DNA of 54,052 nt from RGIG4576 sp964606575 (GCA_964606575.1 CAZSHA010000007.1:1-54052); one strand, 5' to 3'. Counted from the first letter of the stretch, positions 33,371 through 42,754 are shown. The notes: generated by a model from the letters alone, not told the origin. Made by a program: numbers and translations.

Positions 33371-33886
33371 TTATCTATAATCTTTAAGCATGGTTTGTAG
33401 TCTTTGGCGAGCGAAAAATATCCTACTTTTCACAGTGCCTAGAGGGAGATTCATTTTTTCGGCAATTTCGTTGTATTTGTAGCCTGCCACATGCATTGTG
33501 AATGGTATACGGTATTCATCGGCAAAACTATTGATGGCTTTTGTTATTTCTTTAACGTTGAAAGCTCCTTCTGGAGTATCTAATCCCGATTCCTGCGGGA
33601 GATTTAGGTGATAAAGATCTTCGGTACGGTCCACAACGGTTTGATTACGGGTTATGCGACGGTAATTATTGATGAATATATTACGCATTATGGTAAACAC
33701 CCAACCTTTGAAATTCACATTGTCAGTGAATTTATCTTTATTGTCAAGTACTTTTAATGTGGTGTCTTGCAATAGGTCTTTTGCCTCTTCGCGGTCGGAG
33801 GTAAGGATATAGGCAAAGTTCAGCATATTGTCTTGTAATGCTAGAAGTTGTTGCTGAATAGACGATGTTGCGATAGTGTTGTTCAT
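33371..33886 (-). CDS. ECF sigma-70 factor (no adjacent anti-sigma)
   Basis: This is an extracytoplasmic-function sigma factor of 171 residues. Region 2 includes LNFAYILTSDREEAKDLLQDTTLKVL and NFKGWVFTIMRNIFINNYRR. Region 4 includes YRIPFTMHVAGYKYNEIAEKMNLPLGTVKSRIFFARQRLQTML. It differs from the SusCD-linked sigma factor in having the KSRIFFAR recognition helix found in widely conserved Bacteroidales sigma factors of the SigW/RpoE-like type. No FecR, SusC or other anti-sigma gene is adjacent on either side, so what it responds to is not visible here. Confidence 0.93.
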   Translation of the reverse strand: MNNTIATSSIQQQLLALQDNMLNFAYILTSDREEAKDLLQDTTLKVLDNKDKFTDNVNFKGWVFTIMRNIFINNYRRITRNQTVVDRTEDLYHLNLPQESGLDTPEGAFNVKEITKAINSFADEYRIPFTMHVAGYKYNEIAEKMNLPLGTVKSRIFFARQRLQTMLKDYR

Positions 33887-33980
33887 AATGCTAAATATTG
33901 ATTAATAGTAGCATTAGAACGTGCTGAAATTATTAAAGTTTAGCAAAATAAGTGTAGTTAGTTAGTTTTCACTTTTATTG

Positions 33981-34012
33981 TTGAAATTATCCCGAAAATA
34001 TGTATAATTTTG
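33981..34012 (+). promoter_or_regulatory. Promoter of the NfeD-like gene
   Basis: TTG (33981-33983), a 21-base spacer and TAATTTTG (34005-34012) match the Bacteroidetes consensus, 28 bases before the start codon. Confidence 0.72.
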
Positions 34013-34040
34013 TAATGAAACATACTAATATGAGTAATTT

Positions 34041-34391
34041 ATGGTAATAATGTTTTATGTAATATTAGGTATTTTATTGGTGATATCTGGAATCATAGCA
34101 GTATATTATTTCACTAATAGAGCTGGTGAGCAAGGTGTCATGGAAGATGCTGCTCTAATGCTTGAGCAAAAGATTGATGATGGGTATTTAGGAGTACCAT
34201 CAGATTTAAGTTGTTTGGTAGGTGCTGAAGGTGTAGCGTTAAGTGTGTTACGACCATCGGGCAAGATAAAAATAGGAGATAAGATAATAGATGCTGTATC
34301 ATATAACGATTTTATCAATGAAGGTGAAACAGTTAAGGTCGTAAAATATGAAAATACGCAGTTGTATGTTTTAAAAACTAAATTTGAATAG
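34041..34391 (+). CDS. Short NfeD-like membrane protein with OB-fold domain
   Basis: This is a 116-residue protein with one N-terminal transmembrane helix (about 3-26) and a C-terminal OB-fold typical of NfeD (about 55-115: LVGAEGVALSVLRPSGKIKIGD, INEGETVKVVKYENTQLYV). Family members usually have two or three membrane helices and are followed by the flotillin-like gene floA. Here the helices are reduced to one and an unrelated DUF4886 gene follows 5 bases later. The ATG at 34041 was used; a second ATG three codons later is equally plausible. It probably acts in membrane organisation, by family analogy only. Confidence 0.75.
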   Translation: MVIMFYVILGILLVISGIIAVYYFTNRAGEQGVMEDAALMLEQKIDDGYLGVPSDLSCLVGAEGVALSVLRPSGKIKIGDKIIDAVSYNDFINEGETVKVVKYENTQLYVLKTKFE

Positions 34392-34396
34392 AAAAC

Positions 34397-35440
34397 ATGA
34401 AGAAGACGTTAAGCATTTTTTTATTATGTTTTATAATTATTACAGCTTTCGCCCATGATAGAATGATAATATATAAGCAAGGAGGATATGTATCAATACC
34501 TGTAGGGTCATGTGATAGTATTCGGTTCGAAAATATCGAAAATGAGAGTATCTTGAATAAAGATATCATATATAATCAAATCGTTGTAACAGATACTGTA
34601 TATAAGAAAGTTGAAAAAATAACAATTTTAGGAATTGGTAATTCTTTTACGCAAGATTGTTATGCATATTTGCCATATTTATTACAAGAAATGTATCCAA
34701 AAGCAGAAGTTGTAGTGGGAATTATATATATAGATTCTGGTTCATTACAAGATCATGTTAGTCGTATTGATAATAATGAAGATATTGTTTATGAAAAATG
34801 GACTTCTTCTGTAGGAAAATGGGTTGACTATCGTACATCACATAGGAATGTAATATTAGATGAAGATTGGCAATATATTACATTACAGCAATCAAGTCGG
34901 TTGTGTACAGATGAAGAATCGTATAATCCATATGTATATGAAATTATTAAATATATATATAATAACATAAGAAAGTCCTCTAAAATTGGTTGGCTTTTTA
35001 CGCAAGCGAGAGATAAAGATAAGTCGGCATCTGATGAATTATTTTATAATATGTCTGGTATAATTCAGGATTTATTTAGACGGAAAAGTATAGAATTTGT
35101 AGTGCCTTGTGGTGCAGCTATTCAAAATGCTCGTCAAACATATATGAAGGATATAAGTGGAGGTGGGAATCTTTTATGTTCAGATTTTTTACATTTACAA
35201 GAGGGTATACCATGTCTACTTGTCAGTTATGCATCAGCAATGGAATATTCAAAACTGTTGGGACAAAATAAAACGATTTTTGGTAGTAAATTAAGAATTT
35301 CAGATGATTGGATAATAAGAAATAATATACCCCAACCGAATGGTACGTGTGTTGGAATTAATGATGAAAATTTATTGCTGGCTCAAAAATGTGCTATAAT
35401 GGCAGTTAAGTATCCTTTTGAAATATCAGATGTGGAATAA
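34397..35440 (+). CDS. DUF4886 (SGNH-hydrolase-like) secreted protein
   Basis: This is a 347-residue secreted protein. The signal peptide (KKTLSIFLLCFIIITAFA) is followed by a linker and, from about residue 75, the DUF4886 domain opening ILGIGNSFTQDCYAYLPYL, where the Ser of GNSFT is the likely nucleophile position of the SGNH superfamily. Further blocks are WQYITLQQSS and FLHLQEGIPCLL, the latter possibly holding the catalytic Asp/His pair (DFLH). Such proteins are often annotated as esterases or lipases, but no activity can be assigned. The gene is conspicuously more AT-rich than its neighbours, which suggests transfer into the locus. Confidence 0.78.
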   Translation: MKKTLSIFLLCFIIITAFAHDRMIIYKQGGYVSIPVGSCDSIRFENIENESILNKDIIYNQIVVTDTVYKKVEKITILGIGNSFTQDCYAYLPYLLQEMYPKAEVVVGIIYIDSGSLQDHVSRIDNNEDIVYEKWTSSVGKWVDYRTSHRNVILDEDWQYITLQQSSRLCTDEESYNPYVYEIIKYIYNNIRKSSKIGWLFTQARDKDKSASDELFYNMSGIIQDLFRRKSIEFVVPCGAAIQNARQTYMKDISGGGNLLCSDFLHLQEGIPCLLVSYASAMEYSKLLGQNKTIFGSKLRISDDWIIRNNIPQPNGTCVGINDENLLLAQKCAIMAVKYPFEISDVE

Positions 35441-35473
35441 TTATTGATTAATTAATAATATTAATAAGTTTTT

Positions 35474-36238
35474 GTGGTGAATAGTTTGAGATATATTGGT
35501 ATTATACCAGCGAGATATGATTCTAGCCGTTTCCCAGGAAAGCCTTTGGCTATGATAGGAGGGATTATGATGATTCAACGTGTTTGGGAACGTGTGTCGA
35601 GTGTTCTGGATAATGTGCTTGTTGCTACAGACGATGAACGTATAATGAAAGCGGTAGAGTCATTTGGAGGTAACGCTGTGATGACGAGTAAGGATCATCG
35701 TAGTGGAACAGATCGTTGTAATGAAGCATATTTGAAAGCAGGAAACGGTGAGGATGTGATTATAAATATACAGGGTGACGAACCTTTTATAATGCCTGAA
35801 CAGATAAAGGCGGTAATGGAATGTTTTGATGATGAAACCACTCAAATAGCAACACTCGTAAGACCATTTGATTCTACTCGTAAATTTGAAGAATTAGAAG
35901 ATTGGACTACGCCGAAGGTTGTTGTGGGTGTGGATATGACGGCTTTGTATTTCTCTCGTTCTGTTATTCCTTTTGTGAGAGGGAAAGAGAAATCGGAATG
36001 GATGAAGTCGCATGATTTTTATACTCATGTTGGAATGTATGCATATCGTTCAAAAGTGCTTGACGAAATCACCAAATTGGGTCAATCTCCGCTAGAGATA
36101 GCTGAATCGCTAGAACAATTACGATGGCTTCAAAACGGATATAAAATCAAAGTTGGAGTGACCAATTGTAGGACAATTGGCATTGATACGCCAGAGGATT
36201 TACAGCGAGCGGAGCAGATGTTGAATCGTGGTCAATAA
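35474..36238 (+). CDS. kdsB: 3-deoxy-manno-octulosonate cytidylyltransferase
   Basis: KdsB activates KDO as CMP-KDO for the inner core of lipopolysaccharide, in the cytosol. The protein has about 254 residues. Visible motifs are the nucleotide-binding IGIIPARYDSSRFPGKPLA, VLVATDDERI, the metal site INIQGDEPFI, FYTHVGMYAYR, PLEIAESLEQLRWL, and IGIDTPEDLQRAE at the C-terminus. The start is uncertain. GTG at 35474 gives a five-residue extension, while a TTG five codons later would begin exactly at the family N-terminus (RYIGIIPARY). It overlaps the following M16 gene by 11 bases, so the two are translationally coupled. Confidence 0.96.
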   Translation: MVNSLRYIGIIPARYDSSRFPGKPLAMIGGIMMIQRVWERVSSVLDNVLVATDDERIMKAVESFGGNAVMTSKDHRSGTDRCNEAYLKAGNGEDVIINIQGDEPFIMPEQIKAVMECFDDETTQIATLVRPFDSTRKFEELEDWTTPKVVVGVDMTALYFSRSVIPFVRGKEKSEWMKSHDFYTHVGMYAYRSKVLDEITKLGQSPLEIAESLEQLRWLQNGYKIKVGVTNCRTIGIDTPEDLQRAEQMLNRGQ

Positions 36239-37547
36239 GAAAAAAATGCTTGATAGAAGTATAATACCAGAGTTAACGACTTTCAAGGATTTACGATTGG
36301 ATTTTCCAAACTATATCACATTGTCAAATGGAATTAAATTATATGTGGTAAATAGTGGAGTGCAAGAAGTAAATAGACTAGAGGTCTTATACAGAGGCGG
36401 ATTGTTTGATGAGGATAAGCCATTGCAGTCGTTTGCGTTGGCTTCCATGCTTATACATGGAACAAAACAGCATGTATCAAAAGAGGTGGCTGAAATATTA
36501 GATTACAATGGCTCATACGTTAATGCTGCGAATCATGAAAATTATACGCATATAAGTTGCACATCGTTAAATAGAAACTTTATTAGCGTATTGCCATTGT
36601 TGAAAGATATTTTGGCTGAGCCGTCAATACCAGAACGAGAATTTGAAGTGCTTAAATCCCAAATTAAAAGTGCTTATCAGAACGCTCGTGAACGAGTTAA
36701 ATACTTGTCACAGATGGAGGCTCGAAAGTTGTACTTTGGTGATTGTCATCCGTTATCTCATATTATAATGGATGAAGATGTGGATAATTTGTCTTCAGAT
36801 GATGTAAGGAGGTTTCATAGTCGCTTTTATAAGCCTGAGAATTGTACACTGGTTTTGTCTGGAAAGATTGATGATAAAGAATTGAATTTGGTTGAGTCTG
36901 TTTTTGGTAAAGACGAATTAATAAATGAAGTTGCTAGTATATCAATTGCCAATAAGATGAGTGGTGATGAGCGTATTTCTGTGGTTAATAAAGACGGAGC
37001 ATTGCAGTCATCCGTATATATGATTCATGAGGCAATACCAAGGAGCCATCCAGATTATATAAAATTGCGTATCTTGGTAACAGCATTAGGAGGATATTTT
37101 GGTAGTAGATTGATGCAGAACATAAGGGAGGATAAAGGTTACACTTATGGTATAAATGCTATGCTTGTAGGGCGTAGAGGTGGAGCTAAAATTGTTATTT
37201 CAAGTGAATGTGGCACAGCTTATACATATTCAGTTATTGAGGAAACGCAGAAAGAGATAATAAAACTACAACAAGAATTAGTGGAGGATTGGGAGTTGGA
37301 AATTGTGAAGAATTGTATGTTGAGCGATTTAGCTAAGACATTGGATTCACCTTTTTCAATGGCTTCATGTGTAACTTCTGACCTATTGTATTGTACAGGT
37401 GAAGATTATTTCAATAGGCAAGTATCGGAAATAATGAATATTGATGCTAGAATGCTCCAAGATGTTGCAAACAAGTATCTGAATGTGAATAATTTCTATA
37501 TAGCTATTGCGGGTAACGAAAAACAGTTGAAATTATACCGCATATAA
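36228..37547 (+). CDS. M16-family peptidase homologue lacking the zinc site
   Basis: This 439-residue protein has the two-lobe M16 (insulinase/processing peptidase) fold. The C-lobe signature RLMQNIREDKGYTYGINAM is intact, as in substrate-binding subunits. The HxxEH zinc motif expected near residue 70 is missing: the equivalent segment reads FALASMLIHGTKQH. It is therefore probably a non-catalytic partner of an active M16 subunit encoded elsewhere, or a substrate-handling protein. No signal peptide is seen, so it appears cytosolic. The 11-base overlap with kdsB indicates co-expression, but no functional link to KDO synthesis is evident. Confidence 0.85.
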   Translation: MVNKKKMLDRSIIPELTTFKDLRLDFPNYITLSNGIKLYVVNSGVQEVNRLEVLYRGGLFDEDKPLQSFALASMLIHGTKQHVSKEVAEILDYNGSYVNAANHENYTHISCTSLNRNFISVLPLLKDILAEPSIPEREFEVLKSQIKSAYQNARERVKYLSQMEARKLYFGDCHPLSHIIMDEDVDNLSSDDVRRFHSRFYKPENCTLVLSGKIDDKELNLVESVFGKDELINEVASISIANKMSGDERISVVNKDGALQSSVYMIHEAIPRSHPDYIKLRILVTALGGYFGSRLMQNIREDKGYTYGINAMLVGRRGGAKIVISSECGTAYTYSVIEETQKEIIKLQQELVEDWELEIVKNCMLSDLAKTLDSPFSMASCVTSDLLYCTGEDYFNRQVSEIMNIDARMLQDVANKYLNVNNFYIAIAGNEKQLKLYRI

Positions 37548-37630
37548 TATTGCGATAGTCATATTTTTTTGCGAAATTTGCAGAAAATATATAAAATCGA
37601 GAAAATTCTATAAATTAAAGTATAAATCAA

Positions 37631-39283
37631 ATGGCAAAAAAAAGTGCTTTACAGACGGCTCGTGCAGCTTATCAACCAAAACTGCCTTCTGCATTGTGGG
37701 GGGGTGTTTCGGCTGTAGAAGGCGAGCCAACTCAATCTGTTGCAGACCAAGAGGCGATAAAAGCGTTATTTCCAAACACCTATGGCCTGCCAGTTTTAAC
37801 ATTCGAAAAAACTTCTAAAAGTGCGAAAGCTTATGCTCCAATTAACGTAGGAGTTATACTTTCGGGTGGTCAAGCTCCCGGTGGTCATAATGTAATCAGT
37901 GGTTTGTTTGATGGTATAAAGGCTGTTAATAAGGATAGCCGTCTATACGGTTTCTTGATGGGACCAGGTGGTCTTGTTGACCATAACTATGTTGAATTGA
38001 CTTCAAGCATTATTGACGAATACCGTAATACTGGCGGTTTTGATATTATCGGTTCTGGTCGTACAAAATTGGAAAAGCCTGAACAATTTGAAAAAGGTTT
38101 AGAAATATTGAAAGAACTTAATATTTCTGCTTTGGTTATTATTGGTGGTGATGACTCAAACACTAATGCATGTGTTTTGGCTGAATACTATAAAGCAAAA
38201 AATGCAGGTGTACAAGTGATAGGTTGTCCAAAGACAATTGATGGCGACTTGAAGAACGAAATGATTGAAACTTCATTTGGTTTCGATACTGCTACTAAAG
38301 TTTATTCTGAAGTAATAGGTAATATTGAAAGAGATTGTAATTCTGCAAAGAAATACTGGCACTTCATTAAATTGATGGGACGTTCGGCATCTCATATTGC
38401 TCTTGAGTGCGCACTTCAAACTCAACCGAATTATTGTATAATTTCAGAAGAGGTTGAGGCAAAAAAGATGACTTTGAAAGAAATTGTAAACGATATAGCA
38501 AAAGTTGTAGCGAAACGTGCTGAAGCAGGAAACAATTTTGGTATTGTTCTTATACCAGAAGGCTTGATAGAGTTTATACCTGCAATGAAAACACTTATAG
38601 CTGAACTTAATGATTTATTGGCAGCTAATGCTGATTTTGCAACATTAGATGCTGCTGCTCAACGTGCGTTTATCCTATCTCATTTAAGCAAAGAGAATGC
38701 TGAAACATACGAAAGCCTTCCAGAAGGTGTAGCACGTCAACTTTCTCTTGACCGTGACCCTCATGGTAATGTGCAAGTTTCGTTAATTGAAACAGAAAAA
38801 TTGCTTAGTGAAATGGTTGGTAAGCGTTTGAAAGAAATGGCTGAGGCAGGTGAATTTGTTGGTAAATTCTCTGCTTTACATCACTTCTTTGGATATGAGG
38901 GACGTTGTGCTGATCCATCAAACTTTGATGCAGATTATTGCTATGCTCTAGGTTACAATGCGGCACAATTGATAAAGTGCGGTGCTACAGGTTATATGTC
39001 ATCTGTACGTAATTTGACATGTCCTTCAGTTCAATGGATCGCAGGTGGTATACCAATCACGATGATGATGAACATGGAGCGTCGTCATGGTGAAATGAAG
39101 CCAGTTATACAAAAAGCATTGGTAGACCTAGAAGGTAAACCATTCAAATATTTCGCAAAACATCGTGAAGAGTGGGCAATGAATACATGTTACACTTATC
39201 CTGGACCAATCCAATACTTTGGACCAGCGGAGGTTTGCGATCAACCATCACGCACTCTTTACTACGAAAAGGGTGGTAAATAG
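37631..39283 (+). CDS. pfp: Diphosphate-fructose-6-phosphate 1-phosphotransferase (PPi-PFK)
   Basis: This enzyme phosphorylates fructose-6-phosphate reversibly with pyrophosphate, replacing or complementing ATP-PFK in glycolysis and gluconeogenesis. The 550-residue long form is characteristic. Motifs are GVILSGGQAPGGHNVISG at the N-terminus, GSGRTKLE, and the diagnostic pair GGDDSNTNA and PKTIDGDLKN, whose Asp and Lys select PPi over ATP. MGRSASHIALECALQTQPN and the C-terminal GYEGRCADPSNFD are also present. It has its own terminator downstream. No standard TAnnTTTG promoter is visible in the 83-base gap upstream, so it may be read from the kdsB-M16 transcript. Confidence 0.96.
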   Translation: MAKKSALQTARAAYQPKLPSALWGGVSAVEGEPTQSVADQEAIKALFPNTYGLPVLTFEKTSKSAKAYAPINVGVILSGGQAPGGHNVISGLFDGIKAVNKDSRLYGFLMGPGGLVDHNYVELTSSIIDEYRNTGGFDIIGSGRTKLEKPEQFEKGLEILKELNISALVIIGGDDSNTNACVLAEYYKAKNAGVQVIGCPKTIDGDLKNEMIETSFGFDTATKVYSEVIGNIERDCNSAKKYWHFIKLMGRSASHIALECALQTQPNYCIISEEVEAKKMTLKEIVNDIAKVVAKRAEAGNNFGIVLIPEGLIEFIPAMKTLIAELNDLLAANADFATLDAAAQRAFILSHLSKENAETYESLPEGVARQLSLDRDPHGNVQVSLIETEKLLSEMVGKRLKEMAEAGEFVGKFSALHHFFGYEGRCADPSNFDADYCYALGYNAAQLIKCGATGYMSSVRNLTCPSVQWIAGGIPITMMMNMERRHGEMKPVIQKALVDLEGKPFKYFAKHREEWAMNTCYTYPGPIQYFGPAEVCDQPSRTLYYEKGGK

Positions 39284-39308
39284 TATATAAACCTAACTCA
39301 CAGCTTGC

Positions 39309-39340
39309 AAAGTCCTCAAGTTAATGCTTGGGGACTTTTT
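39309..39340 (+). terminator. Terminator of pfp
   Basis: AAAGTCCTCAAG (39309-39320) pairs with CTTGGGGACTTT (39327-39338) with one wobble, ending in a T run. It lies 25 bases after the stop codon. Confidence 0.92.
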
Positions 39341-39380
39341 ATGTTTATGAAACACTTATGAGTTTGACAGAGTATATTGG

Positions 39381-40301
39381 TTACTGAATGATAATATTGG
39401 CTAAATAGAATAATATTCTATAATGTAAGGGTATGTCGTTGTATTTCATGATATACTTGTTTGACTCTGGATAAGTGTGTTTCCATCGTTTATATTGTCT
39501 AGGTGATGTGCGTAGCATTTTAATTTTGGCAGTGAATTGTAGATGATGTAAGAAAAAGGCATATTTTTCACTTAAATACTTCTCATTAAACCAGTTGGTT
39601 AGAAATTCTGCATAAATCATTCTATCCTCCAGCTGTCTTTCGTGTGGTGAGAATGTTAGAGAACGATGTTTAATTTTCCTATAATGATAGAAAGGCTTAT
39701 CTAAAATTATAACTTTTGGGGAACTTACATATAATCGTGATATTATGGATAAATCTTCCCAGCAATTAACATTAGGAAGGGACGATATATTATTTTCTTT
39801 TATAAGTGATGAGCGTATTAGTTTGTTGCATAATGAAAAATGCAAGAAATCCAGTGGTATTTTATTTAAATCGGAGATGTCGTTATATTTGAACGATAGA
39901 ATTTTTTCTTTATCAAATGTGTTAGTATAAAAAGGAGTGGTTACAATATCAGCTCCATTTTTAATGGTTGCTTGAACCATTTCTTCAATCATATTAGGCT
40001 CAATCCAATCGTCGCTGTCGCAAAAGTTTAGATAATCGCCAGATGACTTTTCTAAACCGATGTTTCTTGTGATTGAGGAACCATGATTGAGGGTGTTACG
40101 ATGGATTTGGATATTGCGATGCTTGTATTTTAATATGATATTGTTTAATACGTTAAAACTGTCATCAGTTGATGCATCGTCAATAAAGATGTATTCAATA
40201 TTTGGATAAGTTTGTTCAAATAGGGATTCAGCACATTTCGTGATATATGCCTCTACATTATATACAGGAATGACAATGCTTACTTTGGGATATTGATTCA
40301 T
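39381..40301 (-). CDS. Family 2 glycosyltransferase
   Basis: This is a GT-A fold transferase of 306 residues, cytosolic or membrane-associated. The N-terminus VSIVIPVYNVEAYITKCAESL binds the nucleotide sugar. FIDDASTDDS and the metal-binding LNFCDSDDWIEPNM (DxD-like) follow, then NCWEDLSIISRLY near the acceptor region. The C-terminal third is variable and basic. It adds a sugar to an unknown acceptor, such as a surface polysaccharide or glycolipid. It is alone, not part of a capsule cluster, and starts 11 bases after the PAS receptor gene on the same strand, so the two are very likely one operon. Confidence 0.9.
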   Translation of the reverse strand: MNQYPKVSIVIPVYNVEAYITKCAESLFEQTYPNIEYIFIDDASTDDSFNVLNNIILKYKHRNIQIHRNTLNHGSSITRNIGLEKSSGDYLNFCDSDDWIEPNMIEEMVQATIKNGADIVTTPFYTNTFDKEKILSFKYNDISDLNKIPLDFLHFSLCNKLIRSSLIKENNISSLPNVNCWEDLSIISRLYVSSPKVIILDKPFYHYRKIKHRSLTFSPHERQLEDRMIYAEFLTNWFNEKYLSEKYAFFLHHLQFTAKIKMLRTSPRQYKRWKHTYPESNKYIMKYNDIPLHYRILFYLANIIIQ

Positions 40302-40312
40302 TAGATTACATA

Positions 40313-42691
40313 TTAATTTAGTTCTTTGATTTCTATGAATCCCATATATCTATAAATGTCGCCTTTGATATCATCCCTTACAGGTGTGACAATTAATTTT
40401 AGCGATAGCCATTTATCGTTGTTTGGTGTTTTTATGTTCAAAACAGTTACGCCAATATTTTCAGAACGAACATTGAATTTATTTAAAATAGAGTCATATT
40501 TTTCTCTAGACTCCTCGTCCAATAATTCGGTGAAGTTATCCTCATCAATATCATATTTTTCAGTAAGATAATATGGCACTATAGAATGCTCAACGTCGTC
40601 AACGCAATATTCAACATAAGCCATGTTATTCTTTTCACATGCTATTGTTGTACATTCTTTAAATTCTTCCAGTTCACGCAGGCGTATTTGTTGGTCGGTA
40701 ATATTGTGGTACACGCCTAATACGATATTCCTAGAAGGTGTATCGAAATAGCAAGAATGAAGATATAACTCGATGTAGCTATAGCGTATTGTCTTATCTG
40801 GCATGAAACGTAAAACAATATAAGAATCCGTAATTTTTCCAGATTTGAAATGCTCCATTATTTCAATAGCCTTTGGGCAATCATCAGGGTGGATAGCGTC
40901 GAAAATTTGTGTGCTGTTAAATTCTTTATGTCCACCTTCTATTGTTGTGATAGAATATTTGTCGTTTTCAGGATCATATTCCATAAATTGATAACCGCTA
41001 GAACGTAGTAGGAATGACATATTTGATTGGAGCTCCTTATTTTGAATTACCATTGTTTGTTTGGTGTCGATAGGGACTGAAATCAATGATATGCCTATAA
41101 CAGTATTGGGACTTAACTTTATAGCTCTAAGTATAAGTTCGTAAGTGTTGTATTTTTGTTCTTTGCTAACATTCTTTTTGATAGTTAGTTGAGCTTTGCT
41201 TTTCTCTCCATTAAGTATTGATAGGAACTCGTCAATAAATAAAGAACGGTATAATGGGTGTATGTAGGCAAGACTTTTCTCGTAGGACATACCAGTGCGT
41301 AAAACTGTATTGTTAGTGAAGGTATAGAAATCATCATCTTTTACATTGTAATAGCAGACATCTAATAGCTTACTTTCTGTTATTTGGTTTAATGCCGTAA
41401 TGAATTTGATATTGTCGTTTTGGAGTATGAGCTGTTTCGTCATATCATGCAGATACATGATATATCCCTTGTGTGGTGTGTTGAAATTGCTCGTGGGTAC
41501 AATTAGAATGTTATATGCTTTATTTGCTGGCAGTTTGGCATTCCCAAGATATTGAAATAGAACAGAATTGTTATAAATATCATAATCAACAGTTATAGGA
41601 TTACCGCTTCTAAGTTCGTTTATAAGTTGATCACTTAGAATAGTATAGTCAAATAAAGTATGATTACCATCAATAACTTTTTCAACATTATTTATGTTTA
41701 AAAGCTCTATTGCTGCTTTATTTATAAATGTAGTATGTCCGTTTAGATCAAAAAATAACGTTGCCGTTGGGCTTGAATTATAGATTTTGCCTAAATCTGT
41801 TACGAAAGGTGCGTTGTTCTCTATAGGGGTTAGTTTTTTACGTTTCTCGGCTTGATATAGCCAATGTATATATAAAACATATATGATGAGTATCATTATT
41901 ATGATAACGACAACTGTTATAAGCCAAAGCTCAAAAGTGCTTAATGACTCATCAGTGTTAGGATAGAAGCGTTTGGAATATAAAGCATCGTATGTACCAT
42001 TTGAACGCATAGTCTGTAATGCCGCATCAATCTGTCCTATAAGCCTTTGGTTTTCGGGGGTATTAAGCATTACAAACCGTAAGGATAGTGGTTGGACGAA
42101 TAGGGGTTTTACCGTAAGGTTGTCCAGTTTTAGCCTGTTGATGTAGAAATATGCCGCATCATTACTGCTTATCATAGCATCATATTTTCCAGAAGAAAGA
42201 AGCCTTAATCCATCTGGCACGCTATTGATATATACGAAGTTGGCTTTTACATTACGTTGCTTAAAATAGAATATAATGGGAGAATCACGTACGATAAGAA
42301 TCATTTTACCGTTCATGTCTTCCCATTTGTTGATGTCGGAATAGATGCGTGTTACTATGTCATTGTCAATATATCCGTATGGTTCTGATGTTACGAATTG
42401 CATGTTTGATGGGACAGAATCCATAGTCGTTGCCAACTGGTTGGCATCCAATACGGTAGAATAAAAATTGAATATATCCTTATCGCTTTTAATATCGTAA
42501 TTGAAATGGTTTAATTGATTTACCGCTTTAAATATGTCTACGGTGAATCCTGTAGGTTTTCCATCGTTCCCGATGTATTCAAAAGGTCCATAGGCATTGT
42601 TAATACGAAGCGTTATGTGTCTTCCTGCATTACATGTAATACCGAATGTTATTGCGATTAGGAAGATAAATAGTCTATGGGTTCTAAGCAT
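40313..42691 (-). CDS. Periplasmic-binding/PAS receptor without visible output domain
   Basis: This is a 792-residue membrane receptor. A signal peptide leads to a type-3 solute-binding domain (about 24-245: FEYIGNDGKPTGFTVDIFKAV, LLSSGKYDAMISSNDAAYFYI). A transmembrane helix (about 255-280) follows, then several PAS-like domains: IYNSSPTATLFFDLNGHTTFINKAAIELL, YQFMEYDPENDKYSITTIEGG and NIVLGVYHNITDQQIRLRELEEF. A last PAS-like domain ends GFIEIKELN. Architecturally it is the sensory front of a histidine kinase, but no HisKA, HATPase, GGDEF or HTH segment follows; the protein stops cleanly and the GT2 gene begins. It may signal through a partner or be a truncated kinase. Confidence 0.82.
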   Translation of the reverse strand: MLRTHRLFIFLIAITFGITCNAGRHITLRINNAYGPFEYIGNDGKPTGFTVDIFKAVNQLNHFNYDIKSDKDIFNFYSTVLDANQLATTMDSVPSNMQFVTSEPYGYIDNDIVTRIYSDINKWEDMNGKMILIVRDSPIIFYFKQRNVKANFVYINSVPDGLRLLSSGKYDAMISSNDAAYFYINRLKLDNLTVKPLFVQPLSLRFVMLNTPENQRLIGQIDAALQTMRSNGTYDALYSKRFYPNTDESLSTFELWLITVVVIIIMILIIYVLYIHWLYQAEKRKKLTPIENNAPFVTDLGKIYNSSPTATLFFDLNGHTTFINKAAIELLNINNVEKVIDGNHTLFDYTILSDQLINELRSGNPITVDYDIYNNSVLFQYLGNAKLPANKAYNILIVPTSNFNTPHKGYIMYLHDMTKQLILQNDNIKFITALNQITESKLLDVCYYNVKDDDFYTFTNNTVLRTGMSYEKSLAYIHPLYRSLFIDEFLSILNGEKSKAQLTIKKNVSKEQKYNTYELILRAIKLSPNTVIGISLISVPIDTKQTMVIQNKELQSNMSFLLRSSGYQFMEYDPENDKYSITTIEGGHKEFNSTQIFDAIHPDDCPKAIEIMEHFKSGKITDSYIVLRFMPDKTIRYSYIELYLHSCYFDTPSRNIVLGVYHNITDQQIRLRELEEFKECTTIACEKNNMAYVEYCVDDVEHSIVPYYLTEKYDIDEDNFTELLDEESREKYDSILNKFNVRSENIGVTVLNIKTPNNDKWLSLKLIVTPVRDDIKGDIYRYMGFIEIKELN

Positions 42692-42713
42692 TATTTTATG
42701 ATATTTATGTATA

Positions 42714-42745
42714 CAAACATAATTGTTTTAAAACAAATAAACAAA
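42714..42745 (-). promoter_or_regulatory. Promoter of the PAS receptor-GT2 operon
   Basis: On the minus strand TTTG (42745-42742), a 20-base spacer and TATGTTTG (42721-42714) make a full consensus match, 22 bases before the start codon. Confidence 0.82.
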
Positions 42746-42754
42746 TAAATTACT

